A DNA stretch of 52,077 bases from Gammaproteobacteria bacterium (lineage in GTDB: Bacteria; Pseudomonadota; Gammaproteobacteria; SZUA-229): assembly GCA_016744065.1 (NCBI GenBank), contig JADGFA010000029.1:1-52077 (forward strand). Reading direction: 5' to 3'. Made by a program: the position numbers and the translations under genes. The notes below the pieces were generated by a model. It was not told the DNA's origin. It worked only from the letters and a program-made list of their open reading frames with translations, and did no database searches. Shown here in pieces: positions 18,242-27,855 of this stretch. The number at the start of each line of letters is the position of its first letter. The stretch's first letter is position 1.

Positions 18242-19045
18242 TTATACTCTCGGCTTGCTCAACTTATATTTAAAAAAATACTTAAACATACTCGTTAAAT
18301 GCATACGTACATGCTTAGACATCAGTTTATTTATAATCCCGCCATGTATACTTTGGTGCTGTCCCGCATGAATAACAGTAGATACGGGAACATACTTTAC
18401 TTTAAACCCTTTAAGCCAACAATTATGGCACCAGTCGACGTCTTCCATATATAAAAAATATCTTTCATCCATACCCCCCATTTTTTTAATAGCTGATGAC
18501 TTAACCAGTACAGCACCTCCAGAAACCCAATCCACTTCTTGCATACTCTGCCTGTCAAAATCTTCCATTAAATAACGACTGCGCTCTTTCTTTGCTCCAG
18601 GCAGCACAGATAAGGCACTTCTTACCAATAAAAATGTCCAGGGACGAGGGAAGCGTCTACACGATGGCTGAACCTGTTCATTTTCATCCACAACTTTTGG
18701 GCCTGAAATAGCCCAGCCAGCTTCTTTGTCCATATCATCCATAATTTTCGATATATTTGAATCGGTTATCAGGCAGTCAGGGTTTAATACATATAAATAC
18801 TCTCCTTTAGCATGCTTAATACCCGCATTAACACCACCTGCATAACCTGAATTTTCATGTGTATTTATTATATTCGTTGTTGGAAATTTGTTCTGATAAG
18901 CAATTATTTCTTCATTTGAATATTCTGAATTAGAAATAATAAAACACTCTACTTCTACATCTTGTAGATATTTATTTATACTATTAACACAATCTGTAAT
19001 TTGATCCATACAGTTATATTCAATAATTATAATGCTTAATTTCAT
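18242..19045 (-). CDS. Family 2 glycosyltransferase (rhamnosyltransferase-like)
   Basis: The 267-residue product begins with the GT-A start SIIIIEYNC and carries ENSGYAGGVNAGIKHAKG, the VLNPDCLI metal/nucleotide site, the VSGGAVLVK acceptor loop and YLYMEDVDW. This order is typical of family 2 transferases in the WbbL group, many of which transfer rhamnose from dTDP-rhamnose, a donor made by the rfb genes in this window. It is cytoplasmic, possibly membrane-associated through its basic C-terminus. The donor is inferred from context. Confidence 0.87.
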   Translation of the reverse strand: MKLSIIIIEYNCMDQITDCVNSINKYLQDVEVECFIISNSEYSNEEIIAYQNKFPTTNIINTHENSGYAGGVNAGIKHAKGEYLYVLNPDCLITDSNISKIMDDMDKEAGWAISGPKVVDENEQVQPSCRRFPRPWTFLLVRSALSVLPGAKKERSRYLMEDFDRQSMQEVDWVSGGAVLVKSSAIKKMGGMDERYFLYMEDVDWCHNCWLKGFKVKYVPVSTVIHAGQHQSIHGGIINKLMSKHVRMHLTSMFKYFFKYKLSKPRV

Positions 19046-19048
19046 TAT

Positions 19049-19522
19049 TTATTTACCCAGAAACCCATTGATAATACTGGATATATGCTTAGGCATAATA
19101 TTGTCATCCGTTTTATTTAATTTAATTTTTTTAGCATCTTCTACTGCTTTATCAAGATCATCTATATTATATAAAGGCACGATTAAGCTATCCTGCGCTA
19201 ATGCGTCTACAATTTCTTTCTGATCATCCTGACTTTCACCTAACTCCATTAGCCTGGGCACAGCTACTGTTTTTGCACCTGCTTTCATACAATCCTGCAA
19301 ACTACCAAACCCTCCCTGCGATATAACGACTTCTGCTTCTTGCATAAGCTTCATTATTCTTGAATGATCAATAAAAGAATAACTCTCAACCTTATCACTT
19401 GTTACAGGCGTACTTCCTGACTGGATAATAATATGCTCACCAGTATTTTCTGCCCATTCAACCACTTTTTCAGTCAATCGTGAAAAAGGGTATGGGTTAG
19501 TACCAAGCATGACAAGAATCAA
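19049..19522 (-). CDS. PssE-like catalytic subunit of a split glycosyltransferase (GT28 C-terminal type)
   Basis: The 157-residue product corresponds to the UDP-sugar-binding C-terminal half of GT28/GT1 enzymes. It starts MILVMLGTNPYPFSRL and has SFIDHSRIMKLM followed by VVISQGGFGSLQDCMKAGA, the nucleotide-sugar-binding region of the Alg13 and PssE/CpsG proteins. Such subunits work only with a membrane-tethered partner, here encoded by the overlapping gene at 19519-19989. In rhizobia the PssD/PssE pair transfers glucuronic acid; this locus makes UDP-GlcA, which fits, but the sugar is inferred. Confidence 0.85.
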   Translation of the reverse strand: MILVMLGTNPYPFSRLTEKVVEWAENTGEHIIIQSGSTPVTSDKVESYSFIDHSRIMKLMQEAEVVISQGGFGSLQDCMKAGAKTVAVPRLMELGESQDDQKEIVDALAQDSLIVPLYNIDDLDKAVEDAKKIKLNKTDDNIMPKHISSIINGFLGK

Positions 19523-19989
19523 ATCAAATTACCCACATAAACTGCATCGGGATAATGTTTTAACATAGATTTCCACTGCACATAAAAAACATCTGCATAA
19601 CGATACATAAATTTTCCAGTTTTTGAAGGCGTGGTAACTCTGGCACCTGATTCTACATATATAACTTTTGACCCAAATAATTTAGCTATCATACATGTTG
19701 CAAGTGCAATCCCTGACCCCGTACTTAACACAATTCTGGGGCGTAACTTTATCAATAAAAAAAAAGACCTTATGGCGTTAACAATAAAACCCGTTAGACT
19801 TGTGTGAGGGTCATTAACATAATAAACATCATAAGCTTGCAATCGCTCAGCTACATGCTCATCATGTTTGGTAATAAAACAAATATCCGCATCTGACATA
19901 GATATTGATGATATAGCTTCAGATAAATGCCCTCCTGCTGAACAAACCACACAAAGCTCGCGATTAAATAGATTACTATTCATCATCAT
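19519..19989 (-). CDS. PssD/Alg14-like membrane-anchoring subunit of a split glycosyltransferase
   Basis: The 156-residue product has the Alg14/PssD layout: a CVVCSAGGHLSEA motif (Gly19, Gly20, His21) near the N-terminus, the FITKHDEH block, a central hydrophobic region for membrane contact, and the conserved VLSTGSG and VIYVESGARV segments. It overlaps the PssE-like gene by 4 bases (ATGA type), which suits stoichiometric translation of the two subunits. It also overlaps the upstream nucleotidyltransferase gene by 14 bases. The pair should act as one transferase at the inner membrane. Confidence 0.85.
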   Translation of the reverse strand: MMMNSNLFNRELCVVCSAGGHLSEAISSISMSDADICFITKHDEHVAERLQAYDVYYVNDPHTSLTGFIVNAIRSFFLLIKLRPRIVLSTGSGIALATCMIAKLFGSKVIYVESGARVTTPSKTGKFMYRYADVFYVQWKSMLKHYPDAVYVGNLI

Positions 19990-20626
19990 TCGTTTTTACA
20001 TAACGCTGACCAAGACGACCTGAGTGATCAATCAATATATGTGGTATTTCGTCATCTCGTAACTGATCAAGAAATTCCATTTTATCGCAACAATAAATAT
20101 CAAGGGGAAACACATGAAAAACGGCAATCAGTCTCTGATAAAAGCAGAATATTGATCCTGAAATGGCATTTAATACTCCCGGATAAGTAACGGCTCTGAC
20201 ATCAAGGTCAGAATATTTATGAAGTGTTCCACGACAATAACTTCCATATATTGCAACACCATCAATAGCCTTCCACTTCAGCGCTGAAGCTTTCATCTGA
20301 CTTATAAATTTTTCGAAATGTTTTTCAGTTTTAGGCACAGGTGCAACATAACGCATTAATACAAATATATGCCCATTAATTAACCAGTTAATTGTATGTG
20401 CCACTATTATTGCCATCAATACACTTAAAATAGTTAATTTATCGCTAAACATAGCACTAATAATAACGACTAGCAGAGCATCCAGTAATAACTTAAGAGA
20501 AACTTCATATATATTCATATATCTCATTCCCTGAAACAGCCAGTTAGAAGCTATCACTGCTATCCTTAATTTTAATATTTTCCCCAAAAATGAATCTTCA
20601 AGTTTACCCTGTGGTTTAGTTTTCAT
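19976..20626 (-). CDS. Membrane-associated polymerase-beta-type nucleotidyltransferase, function unknown
   Basis: Residues about 122-150 carry the polymerase-beta nucleotidyltransferase signature: Gly128-Ser129 in IYGSYCRGT followed by the metal-binding SDLDVR with Asp140 and Asp142. Upstream are two likely membrane segments (about 42-60 and 66-86), which is unusual for the superfamily. The C-terminal 60 residues are unassigned. The gene overlaps both neighbours (11 bases with the kinase-like gene, 14 with the PssD-like gene), so it is embedded in the biosynthetic operon. It may transfer a nucleotide or activate a phosphorylated building block; nothing in the sequence fixes the substrate. Confidence 0.72.
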   Translation of the reverse strand: MKTKPQGKLEDSFLGKILKLRIAVIASNWLFQGMRYMNIYEVSLKLLLDALLVVIISAMFSDKLTILSVLMAIIVAHTINWLINGHIFVLMRYVAPVPKTEKHFEKFISQMKASALKWKAIDGVAIYGSYCRGTLHKYSDLDVRAVTYPGVLNAISGSIFCFYQRLIAVFHVFPLDIYCCDKMEFLDQLRDDEIPHILIDHSGRLGQRYVKTNDDE

Positions 20627-21296
20627 TTTTCAAACCTGTTATATTCATTGCTGAATCCAGTAATTCATTTAGTGTTCCAGTATTATCTATAACGTTTATA
20701 TTTGCTTCGTTTTTTATACTTTCAAAATAGTTAAATCTGGACTCAAAATTTCTATCAACCTCACCTTCTGGTCTTGCCTTAATAATATCCTGCCAATCTC
20801 TTCTTACAAGTATATTTATCGCATTATTCGGTAACAGTTCTTTATAATGCTTACCTGCCCATGAATATAAAAGATCTTTTTTTCGAGTATCCACAGCCAC
20901 ATCAATTAAAATATCATATACATAACGATCAAGAATGATGATTCTATTTTTTTTTCTGATTCCTGTTAGTATCTTTGTATACTTTACTCTTAGCGCATCT
21001 AAATATTGAAAAAAAATAAAAGCGTAAGAAACAATTTTTGATTTATAAAAATCATGGTATCCCACACGAATACCACCTTGAGTTTCATATTTTGTATATC
21101 CCAGTAATCGACAAAGACCCAGAAGTGGTTTTGATAGCACATGATTAAATCTTAACCATAAGATATCAACATCATAACCTTGACCTCTTAATTGATCCGC
21201 AAGATGCTCTGACACTGTCGATTTACCTGACCCGTCTATTCCCATTATATATATAAGGCAAGGCACATCATGCCCTGAATCACTCATAACACTCAC
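20616..21296 (-). CDS. Thymidylate-kinase-like P-loop kinase
   Basis: The 226-residue product has a P-loop GIDGSGKST (residues 19-27) followed by EHLADQLRGQGYDV, then the ILDRYVYDILID block corresponding to the DRY/DRW motif of thymidylate kinases, and a later RPEGEVDR lid-like segment. It differs from the housekeeping enzyme in length and in the insert between the P-loop and the DRY motif, so it is probably not Tmk itself. Members in polysaccharide clusters are of unknown substrate. Its 11-base overlap with the nucleotidyltransferase gene suggests they act in succession on one metabolite. Confidence 0.72.
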   Translation of the reverse strand: MSVMSDSGHDVPCLIYIMGIDGSGKSTVSEHLADQLRGQGYDVDILWLRFNHVLSKPLLGLCRLLGYTKYETQGGIRVGYHDFYKSKIVSYAFIFFQYLDALRVKYTKILTGIRKKNRIIILDRYVYDILIDVAVDTRKKDLLYSWAGKHYKELLPNNAINILVRRDWQDIIKARPEGEVDRNFESRFNYFESIKNEANINVIDNTGTLNELLDSAMNITGLKNEN

Positions 21297-21298
21297 TA

Positions 21299-22486
21299 TT
21301 AAGCTTCATTACTGATTTCCTCCATTATATCCCCAACATCTTTCCAGCGAGGGTAACTCTTCATGAATTTTATTGCTGCTTGCGTATATTCAAATAATTT
21401 CTTTTTATCTTTTGCAAGATTATTCATTTCTTCAGAAAATGCATTAATTGCTAAGGGATTAACAACTATTCCACGACCTTGTGCTAATTCTGGCAACCCA
21501 TCTACTGGCGATACTATAACGGGCTTACCCCGCGCCAATGACTCTAAAACAGCTATAGGTATATCAGATGGCACAAGAACAAACGGTAACACGACTATAT
21601 CTGATAGTTCAATATATGCCCAAATCTGGGACCTGGTTAACCATCCGCCGACAATTGAAACACGCTCATCAATCCCACTACCCTGTAAACTGGATAATAT
21701 GTTATTGCATTTTTCTTCTGATGCCCCACGAGCAAGAATAACCAGGCGCGCATTACTATTTTCATCAATTACTGCGGGAAAAGCTTTAATTAATGCATCA
21801 AAGCCTCTTATTGGCCTTAGTGCACCCAGATATAAAAAAACGATATCATCATTTCTCTTATTTACATCGTTAGCAACCAATTTAAGGACGGCTTTATCAA
21901 CCGGTGCCATGTCTTCATTATCTATGCCAACAGGTAAGTATTTAATTTTACTTTTTTCAATTCCATCTTTTTCAAGAATGGATTTATTGTTTTTACTTTG
22001 CACTGTAACAGAGTTGAATAATTTACTATTTAATAAAAATCGAAATAAGAATCGTGGGATCAGTCGTTGTTTCCATAACGCCTTAGTCTGCTTATAAGGC
22101 ACCCCTGAAAACGAAGCACGTATTAACTCTGACCACCTATACAACGGACAGGTAATAAATGCTATTTTTTTACATTCAATATTTTTTAAAACAGGATAAA
22201 AAGCAATACTTCTAGGTGTCGTACTCCACCAAAGCTCAGATGGAGACAGAGATTTAATATAACGTCCCAATGCTAATTGCTGCCTTATATTCAACAGTTT
22301 TGTTTCAACAACATCAAAGCCTTCCTCCCAACTTTGAATAGATAAATCAGCCCCCCCCTCTGTTATTACAATAACATTATTTTTTTCATTCTTATGCTTT
22401 GCAAGTTCATAAACGTAGCGCCATGGCTGCAAACGCACATTATCTCGGTTAAAACCATTGGCAACAAATATTATCGTATTTGTCAC
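21299..22486 (-). CDS. GT4-type glycosyltransferase
   Basis: The 395-residue product has a GT-B layout. The C-terminal donor-binding half includes VFLYLGALRPIRGFDALI, a NARLVILARG block, VSIVGGWLTRSQIWAYI and the E-x7-E region VLPFVLVPSDIPIAVLESLARGKPVI followed by VDGLPEL. The N-terminal acceptor half is divergent, as is usual. It lacks a signal peptide and should act at the cytoplasmic face of the membrane. Its start overlaps the next upstream glycosyltransferase by 4 bases. Donor and acceptor are unknown. Confidence 0.84.
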   Translation of the reverse strand: MTNTIIFVANGFNRDNVRLQPWRYVYELAKHKNEKNNVIVITEGGADLSIQSWEEGFDVVETKLLNIRQQLALGRYIKSLSPSELWWSTTPRSIAFYPVLKNIECKKIAFITCPLYRWSELIRASFSGVPYKQTKALWKQRLIPRFLFRFLLNSKLFNSVTVQSKNNKSILEKDGIEKSKIKYLPVGIDNEDMAPVDKAVLKLVANDVNKRNDDIVFLYLGALRPIRGFDALIKAFPAVIDENSNARLVILARGASEEKCNNILSSLQGSGIDERVSIVGGWLTRSQIWAYIELSDIVVLPFVLVPSDIPIAVLESLARGKPVIVSPVDGLPELAQGRGIVVNPLAINAFSEEMNNLAKDKKKLFEYTQAAIKFMKSYPRWKDVGDIMEEISNEA

Positions 22487-23673
22487 AACTCACCTTTTTC
22501 TTCAGATAACTCATCTAACCAGTGTGAAAATTTATTAATATTATCCACACTGAAGTCCTGCAATACCTTTTTCCTGTTCTTATCACCCTGCCTCTGCCGC
22601 AATTCTGGGCTACCTGCAAGCAACCTTATTGAATCAGCAATTTCTTTTGCTGAATGCTCTTCAACTATATAATCATCTACAAGCTCCCCAATAGCGCCAC
22701 AAGGCGTTGCTATAACTGGGATACCACAGGCCATACCTTCCATTAAAACAACTGGAATACCTTCAGCTCCCTCTTCCTTAGTAGTTATTGATGGAACACA
22801 CAATATATTACATGTCTGATAAAAAAAACGTAGCTGCTCCTGATTCATCTTTCCAAAAACAGTTACCTTGTCTCTAACACCCTCTTTTTCTGCTATTTCA
22901 TTTAAGTCTAATTCACCAAACCCTACAAATATTGCCCTTACCTTTATATCCTGCAGCAGAGACAGTGCCCTCATTAAAACAATAAATCCTTTCCTTTCTG
23001 TGAATCTGCCAACAGCCAGTACGGTTATTTCTTCTGAAGGCTTATTTTCATTTCCATCAACAAATAAACGATTTAATCTTATTTTATCTTCCTGAATAGT
23101 ATATTCAGATTTCAACAAATCGACCCATTTTTGCGCTATCGGAAAGATTCTATCTGCATAATTCAAAGATTTTTTAAACAGCACTTCATTGGGGTTCGTA
23201 TAAAATTCATGAGCATGAATAGTCACAGACAATGGCAAACCGGTTAGTTTTTTACAATAATAACCAATAAAAAATTTATGATCACCAAAATGACAATGGA
23301 TCTGCTTGATACCATTTCGTTTCATAATAGGTGCAAACTTGGTTGCAATAACTAAATCAGTTAAGCCACGATCAGCAATCGCCTCTAGTAACAAGCTTGG
23401 TCGAAAACACATTTTTAAACCGATCCATGGTAACTCAAATAAAAAAGATTTTATTGAGATAAAATAATATGGCCAGTTTTTTTTGGGCGAGTATATATCC
23501 CCTTCGACAAATTTTGTTGCAAAAAATGTAATTAAATACCCTCGCTCATATAACGCTTCCACCTCTCTATAAATAAAAGCCTCTAAACCTGCTTTCATAG
23601 AAACAATATACGCCACCGATTTTAAATTATTTTTATTATTCTCAGTCATAAGCTTGTCTTTATTTTTAATCAT
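22483..23673 (-). CDS. GT4-type glycosyltransferase
   Basis: The 396-residue product is a GT-B glycosyltransferase of family 4. The N-half has HCHFGDHKFFIGYY and SVTIHAHEFY, the pattern of colanic-acid type WcaL/AmsK enzymes; the C-half has VLAVGRFTERKGFIVLMRA, the VTVFGKMNQEQL block and the E-x7-E donor site in EGIPVVLMEGMACGIPVIATPCGAI. It is the first gene of the tight glycosyltransferase run, which continues with overlaps or gaps of a few bases down to about 18.2 kb. A 177-base gap separates it from the GDP-mannose gene upstream. The start could also be Met9. Confidence 0.87.
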   Translation of the reverse strand: MIKNKDKLMTENNKNNLKSVAYIVSMKAGLEAFIYREVEALYERGYLITFFATKFVEGDIYSPKKNWPYYFISIKSFLFELPWIGLKMCFRPSLLLEAIADRGLTDLVIATKFAPIMKRNGIKQIHCHFGDHKFFIGYYCKKLTGLPLSVTIHAHEFYTNPNEVLFKKSLNYADRIFPIAQKWVDLLKSEYTIQEDKIRLNRLFVDGNENKPSEEITVLAVGRFTERKGFIVLMRALSLLQDIKVRAIFVGFGELDLNEIAEKEGVRDKVTVFGKMNQEQLRFFYQTCNILCVPSITTKEEGAEGIPVVLMEGMACGIPVIATPCGAIGELVDDYIVEEHSAKEIADSIRLLAGSPELRQRQGDKNRKKVLQDFSVDNINKFSHWLDELSEEKGEL

Positions 23674-23850
23674 TCAACATTTTATAATTCTATTTTAAAC
23701 ACCGTGATTCACGACACAAACAATACTTAAATATTCATATCTGAACTGTAACTTTTATATTTTTACCTATAAAACACATGATAAAAACATTAAAAACGCC
23801 TCTAATTATAAGCTTTCATTTTTTATAACATCCGTAATTTAGCGTATATA

Positions 23851-25272
23851 TTACTTTTTATCCTCTCGACCATACACATCATCAAATCGTACAATGTCAT
23901 CCTCACCCAAATAACTACCCGTTTGTACTTCAATTAATTCAAGTGGTATTTTTCCAGTATTTTCAAGCCTGTGTTTTTCACCTAATGGTATATACGTTGA
24001 TTCATTTTCAGACATCAGAAAAACCTTCTCTCCACAGGTTACCCGTGCAGTGCCCTGAACAACTATCCAGTGCTCTGCTCTGTGATGGTGAAGCTGTAAT
24101 GACAGCCTGGCCCCAACATTAACGGTAATTCGTTTAACCAGAAAACGTGAGTCATGGTCAATACATTCATACGCCCCCCAGGGCCGGTATGCCTTATTAT
24201 GAATAATAGCTTCATCACGATTTACTGCTTTTAACTGCGCAACAATTTCTTTAACGTTTTGCGCCTTATCTCTATGCGCAACGAGCACAGCATCCGCCGT
24301 CTCAACAACTACATGATCGTTCAAACCTACTGTTGTGACCAGCCTGCTATCTGAATGCACATATGAGTTATTAGTATCTTCCAGTACAACATCACCATGC
24401 GTAACATTTCCATTACCATCGGATAAGCCAACTTCCCATAATGCAGACCATGATCCTATATCATTCCACTGCATATCAACGGGTATGACTGCAGCAGCAG
24501 ATGTCTTTTCCATTACAGCATAATCAATAGAATCTGATGGGCATTTTTCAAATACCTCACTATTAAGGCGAATAAAATCCATATCTACAGTTGCTGAATT
24601 TAAAGACTTTTCTGAACAGTCATACATTTCCTTATTATGTAATTTAAGCTCCTGTAAATAAATCGATGCTTTAAACATAAACATACCACTATTCCAGTAA
24701 TAATTACCTTCATTTAAGTAAGCTTGTGCAGTATCGGTATCTGGTTTTTCAACAAATTTTTCCACATTAAACACTTTCCCTTTCTCTAATTCAGTGCTGG
24801 CTTTGATGTACCCATATCCTGTTTCTGGCGCATCAGGCACCACACCAAAGGTCACTAACTTATCCTCTAATGCAGCCTCATAACCGGCCTGCACAGCAGA
24901 ATGAAAAGCGGCTTTATCACCAATAACATGATCTGCTGGTAACACCAGCAAAATGGGATCATCACCTGTTTTTTGAGAATGAAGTGCTGAAATCGCAACC
25001 GCAGGCGCTGTATTTTTACCAAATGGCTCAAGAACAATCGCTGATGTGTGAATATTTATTTCTCTCATTTGTTCTGCAATGGTAAAACGATGCTCTTCAT
25101 TACATACAATAATGGGATCAGCAAGATCAGTTATTCCTGTTAAGCGAGTAACCGTGTCCTGAATCATAGTATAATCAGATACCATACTAAGTAACTGTTT
25201 AGGCCGCATTGATCTCGATAATGGCCATAAGCGAGTACCTGAGCCACCTGATAAAATTACTGGAATAATCAT
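23851..25272 (-). CDS. manC: Mannose-1-phosphate guanylyltransferase / mannose-6-phosphate isomerase
   Basis: This bifunctional cytoplasmic enzyme isomerises fructose-6-phosphate to mannose-6-phosphate and makes GDP-mannose from mannose-1-phosphate and GTP. The N-terminal domain has the pyrophosphorylase signature LSGGSGTRLWPLSR followed by PKQLL, and the VEKPDT site. The C-terminal cupin domain (about 345-473) shows RPWGAYE, LQLHHHRAEHWIVVQG with the metal-binding histidines, and GEKHRLEN. The length of 473 residues is that of ManC/AlgA/XanB. No GDP-mannose-modifying gene is visible, so mannose itself is probably the residue used. Confidence 0.94.
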   Translation of the reverse strand: MIIPVILSGGSGTRLWPLSRSMRPKQLLSMVSDYTMIQDTVTRLTGITDLADPIIVCNEEHRFTIAEQMREINIHTSAIVLEPFGKNTAPAVAISALHSQKTGDDPILLVLPADHVIGDKAAFHSAVQAGYEAALEDKLVTFGVVPDAPETGYGYIKASTELEKGKVFNVEKFVEKPDTDTAQAYLNEGNYYWNSGMFMFKASIYLQELKLHNKEMYDCSEKSLNSATVDMDFIRLNSEVFEKCPSDSIDYAVMEKTSAAAVIPVDMQWNDIGSWSALWEVGLSDGNGNVTHGDVVLEDTNNSYVHSDSRLVTTVGLNDHVVVETADAVLVAHRDKAQNVKEIVAQLKAVNRDEAIIHNKAYRPWGAYECIDHDSRFLVKRITVNVGARLSLQLHHHRAEHWIVVQGTARVTCGEKVFLMSENESTYIPLGEKHRLENTGKIPLELIEVQTGSYLGEDDIVRFDDVYGREDKK

Positions 25273-25462
25273 TTTTTATCCTTATTTCTTACTGCTATTT
25301 TTTATTTCTAACTTAACAGATCTTTATATGCTACTCATAGATTTGTTGTATTTTTACTTTTTACACCTGATGGTTTATACATCTTAATAATTCTTTAAAT
25401 AAATAATCTTTATTAAAAATTAATGACTATTAAATAGAATTTTAATTACAGATATAAAATTT

Positions 25463-26467
25463 TTAAGTGTGATATTCTTTATACCAGTCGACAAACTTTC
25501 CGATCCCATCTTTTAATGGTGTTGCCGGCTTAAAGCCAACTGCAGATATTAATGCATCAATATCTGCAAAGGTTGCAACAACATCACCATCCTGCATACC
25601 CATCATATTTTTATCCGCTTTTTTACCAACTGCATTTTCTATTGTTTCTATAAACTCCATCAATTCTACCGGTTCATTATTTCCAATATTATAGACTCGA
25701 TATGGAGCATAACTGGTCGCTGGATCTGGAGATGATTTATCATATTCGCTATCAGGCTCTGCCACTTTATCAATAACCCGTATTACACCCTCTACAATAT
25801 CATCGATATAGGTAAAATCACGTTGCATTTTTCCTTCATTAAACACATTAATGGCTTCATCGCGTAATATAGCACCGGCAAACAATGAAGGAGACATATC
25901 AGGCCGTCCCCAGGGACCATAAACTGTAAAAAAGCGTAAGCCTGTCGTTGGTAAATCATACAAATGGCTGTAAGTATGCGCCATTAACTCACCTGATTTT
26001 TTAGTTGCCGCATATAAACTAACAGGGTGGTCAACATTATCATGCACACTAAACGGCATATCTGTATTTGACCCGTAAACACTTGAACTGCTTGCATAAA
26101 CCAGATGCTCAACTTTATTGTGTCGACAGCCTTCAAGAATATTTGCAAAGCCAACCAGATTACTATCAACATAAGCTAGTGGATTTTCCAATGAGTAGCG
26201 TACACCGGCCTGTGCAGCCAGATTCATCACCCGATTAAACTGCTGTTCTTTGAACAACATGGCGATACCCTCTCTATCCGCCATATCCATTTTAATAAAT
26301 GTAAAATTATCAAAATTTTCCAGTTGTTTTAATCGATCATGTTTTAACTGTACATCATAATAATCATTTAAATTATCTATTCCAACAACTTCATCACCTC
26401 TTTCAAGCAAGCGTTTTGATAGATGCATACCAATAAAGCCCGCTACTCCTGTCACCAAAACTTTCAT
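25463..26467 (-). CDS. UDP-glucuronate 4-epimerase-like NAD-dependent epimerase
   Basis: The 334-residue product is an extended short-chain dehydrogenase with [11 protein letters not shown] at residues 6-16, NDYYD just after the first beta-alpha-beta unit, SSSSVYG and the catalytic YAATK motif. The [18 protein letters not shown] segment is characteristic of UDP-glucuronate 4-epimerases (CapI/LpsL type), which make UDP-galacturonate. The UDP-glucose dehydrogenase gene that supplies UDP-GlcA is directly upstream (83-base gap), which supports this substrate. Confidence 0.9.
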   Translation of the reverse strand: MKVLVTGVAGFIGMHLSKRLLERGDEVVGIDNLNDYYDVQLKHDRLKQLENFDNFTFIKMDMADREGIAMLFKEQQFNRVMNLAAQAGVRYSLENPLAYVDSNLVGFANILEGCRHNKVEHLVYASSSSVYGSNTDMPFSVHDNVDHPVSLYAATKKSGELMAHTYSHLYDLPTTGLRFFTVYGPWGRPDMSPSLFAGAILRDEAINVFNEGKMQRDFTYIDDIVEGVIRVIDKVAEPDSEYDKSSPDPATSYAPYRVYNIGNNEPVELMEFIETIENAVGKKADKNMMGMQDGDVVATFADIDALISAVGFKPATPLKDGIGKFVDWYKEYHT

Positions 26468-26550
26468 ATTTTGCCCTGATATTTACTTTTAACACATGTG
26501 AAAAACATAATTTTATTTAAACCCGATTACTCACTCTGCTCAATCTACTT

Positions 26551-27855
26551 TTATCGCCCTACACAAGTGTAGGAAAAACCATGTTGTTCCATCGTTTCTT
26601 TTTCATATACATTTCTCAGATCGATAAACACATTACCTTTCATCATAGATTTCACATGTGTCAGATCTAAACCTCGATACTGATTCCACTCGGTCATCAA
26701 AACAATAGCATCTGAACCCTTTATTGCTTCATCAATACTATCCATATACATAATTGCATCAGGTAGTATATTCTGTGCTTCTTTTACACCTTCAGGATCA
26801 TGCGCCTTAATTATTGCTCCTTTATCAACTAAAGCTGGTAAAATGGCTAACGATGGCGAGTCACGCATATCATCTGTTTCTGGCTTGAAAGTTAAACCTA
26901 ATACAGCAATCGTTTTATCCGCTTCTGAACCGCCAAGTGCTTCACGTATTTTTGCAACCATTCTTGCTTTTTGTGATGCATTTACCTCAACAACAGACTC
27001 TACTATCCGACTGGAAACCCCATGTTCCTGTGCAATACGAATTAGAGCCAATGTATCTTTCGGAAAACATGATCCACCATACCCTGGCCCCGCATGTAGA
27101 AACTTTTTACCTATACGCCCATCTAGCCCCATTCCTTTAGAAACAGAATGAACATCTGCACCTACTTTTTCACATAGCTGAGACATTTCATTAATAAAGC
27201 TAATTTTTGTAGCCAGAAAGGCATTAGACGCATATTTAATTATTTCCGCACTTTCCAGGTTTGTAACATGTATCGGCGCTTCAATTAAATTCAATGGCCG
27301 ATAAAGTTCACGTAATAAATTTTCTGCTTTTTCAGATTCAACACCCAGTACTACACGATCTGGGCGCATAAAATCACCAATAGCAGACCCCTCTCTTAAG
27401 AACTCAGGGTTCGAAGCAACATCAAACTCAACAGCTGGATTAGCTTTTTTTATAATTCGAGAAACTTCACGTGCTGTCCCAACTGGTACGGTCGATTTAT
27501 CAACGATAACTGTATATCCCTGTAAATAAGCAGCAAGCTCTTCTGCTGCTGCATACACATACTTCAAATCAGCATGACCATCGCCTCTACGGGTTGGTGT
27601 ACCTACGGCAATAAACACCAGATCTGCGCTGGCAACAGCTTCTTTTAACTCTAATGAAAAACTCAGCCTCCCAGACTCCACATTACGCCTAACCAGGTCA
27701 TTAAGCCCTGGTTCGTAAATGGGAATACCACCAGCAACCAGAGCTTTTATTTTAGCTTCATCCTTATCGACACATATTACATTTGCACCAAATTCGGCAA
27801 AACAGGCACCAGAAACTAGCCCTACATATCCTGAGCCAATCATTACAACATTCAT
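26551..27855 (-). CDS. ugd: UDP-glucose 6-dehydrogenase
   Basis: This enzyme oxidises UDP-glucose to UDP-glucuronate with two NAD. It shows the N-terminal Rossmann motif GSGYVGLVSG (7-16), the GTPTRRGDGHADL block, NPEFLREGSAI (149-159), and the catalytic cysteine Cys263 in GPGYGGSCFPKD. The C-terminal domain has LGLTFKPETDDMRDSPS. The length of 434 residues is typical of the short bacterial class. It starts at the base directly next to the stop codon of the TIGR03790-like gene, which suggests co-translation. Confidence 0.95.
   Translation of the reverse strand: MNVVMIGSGYVGLVSGACFAEFGANVICVDKDEAKIKALVAGGIPIYEPGLNDLVRRNVESGRLSFSLELKEAVASADLVFIAVGTPTRRGDGHADLKYVYAAAEELAAYLQGYTVIVDKSTVPVGTAREVSRIIKKANPAVEFDVASNPEFLREGSAIGDFMRPDRVVLGVESEKAENLLRELYRPLNLIEAPIHVTNLESAEIIKYASNAFLATKISFINEMSQLCEKVGADVHSVSKGMGLDGRIGKKFLHAGPGYGGSCFPKDTLALIRIAQEHGVSSRIVESVVEVNASQKARMVAKIREALGGSEADKTIAVLGLTFKPETDDMRDSPSLAILPALVDKGAIIKAHDPEGVKEAQNILPDAIMYMDSIDEAIKGSDAIVLMTEWNQYRGLDLTHVKSMMKGNVFIDLRNVYEKETMEQHGFSYTCVGR

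Noticed and set aside
21363..22097. 244-residue plus-strand ORF opposite a glycosyltransferase gene
   Set aside because: Long, but exactly antisense to a recognised GT4 gene whose motifs and overlaps with neighbours are clear; composition (Ser/Thr/Ile-rich) is that of a reverse-strand shadow.
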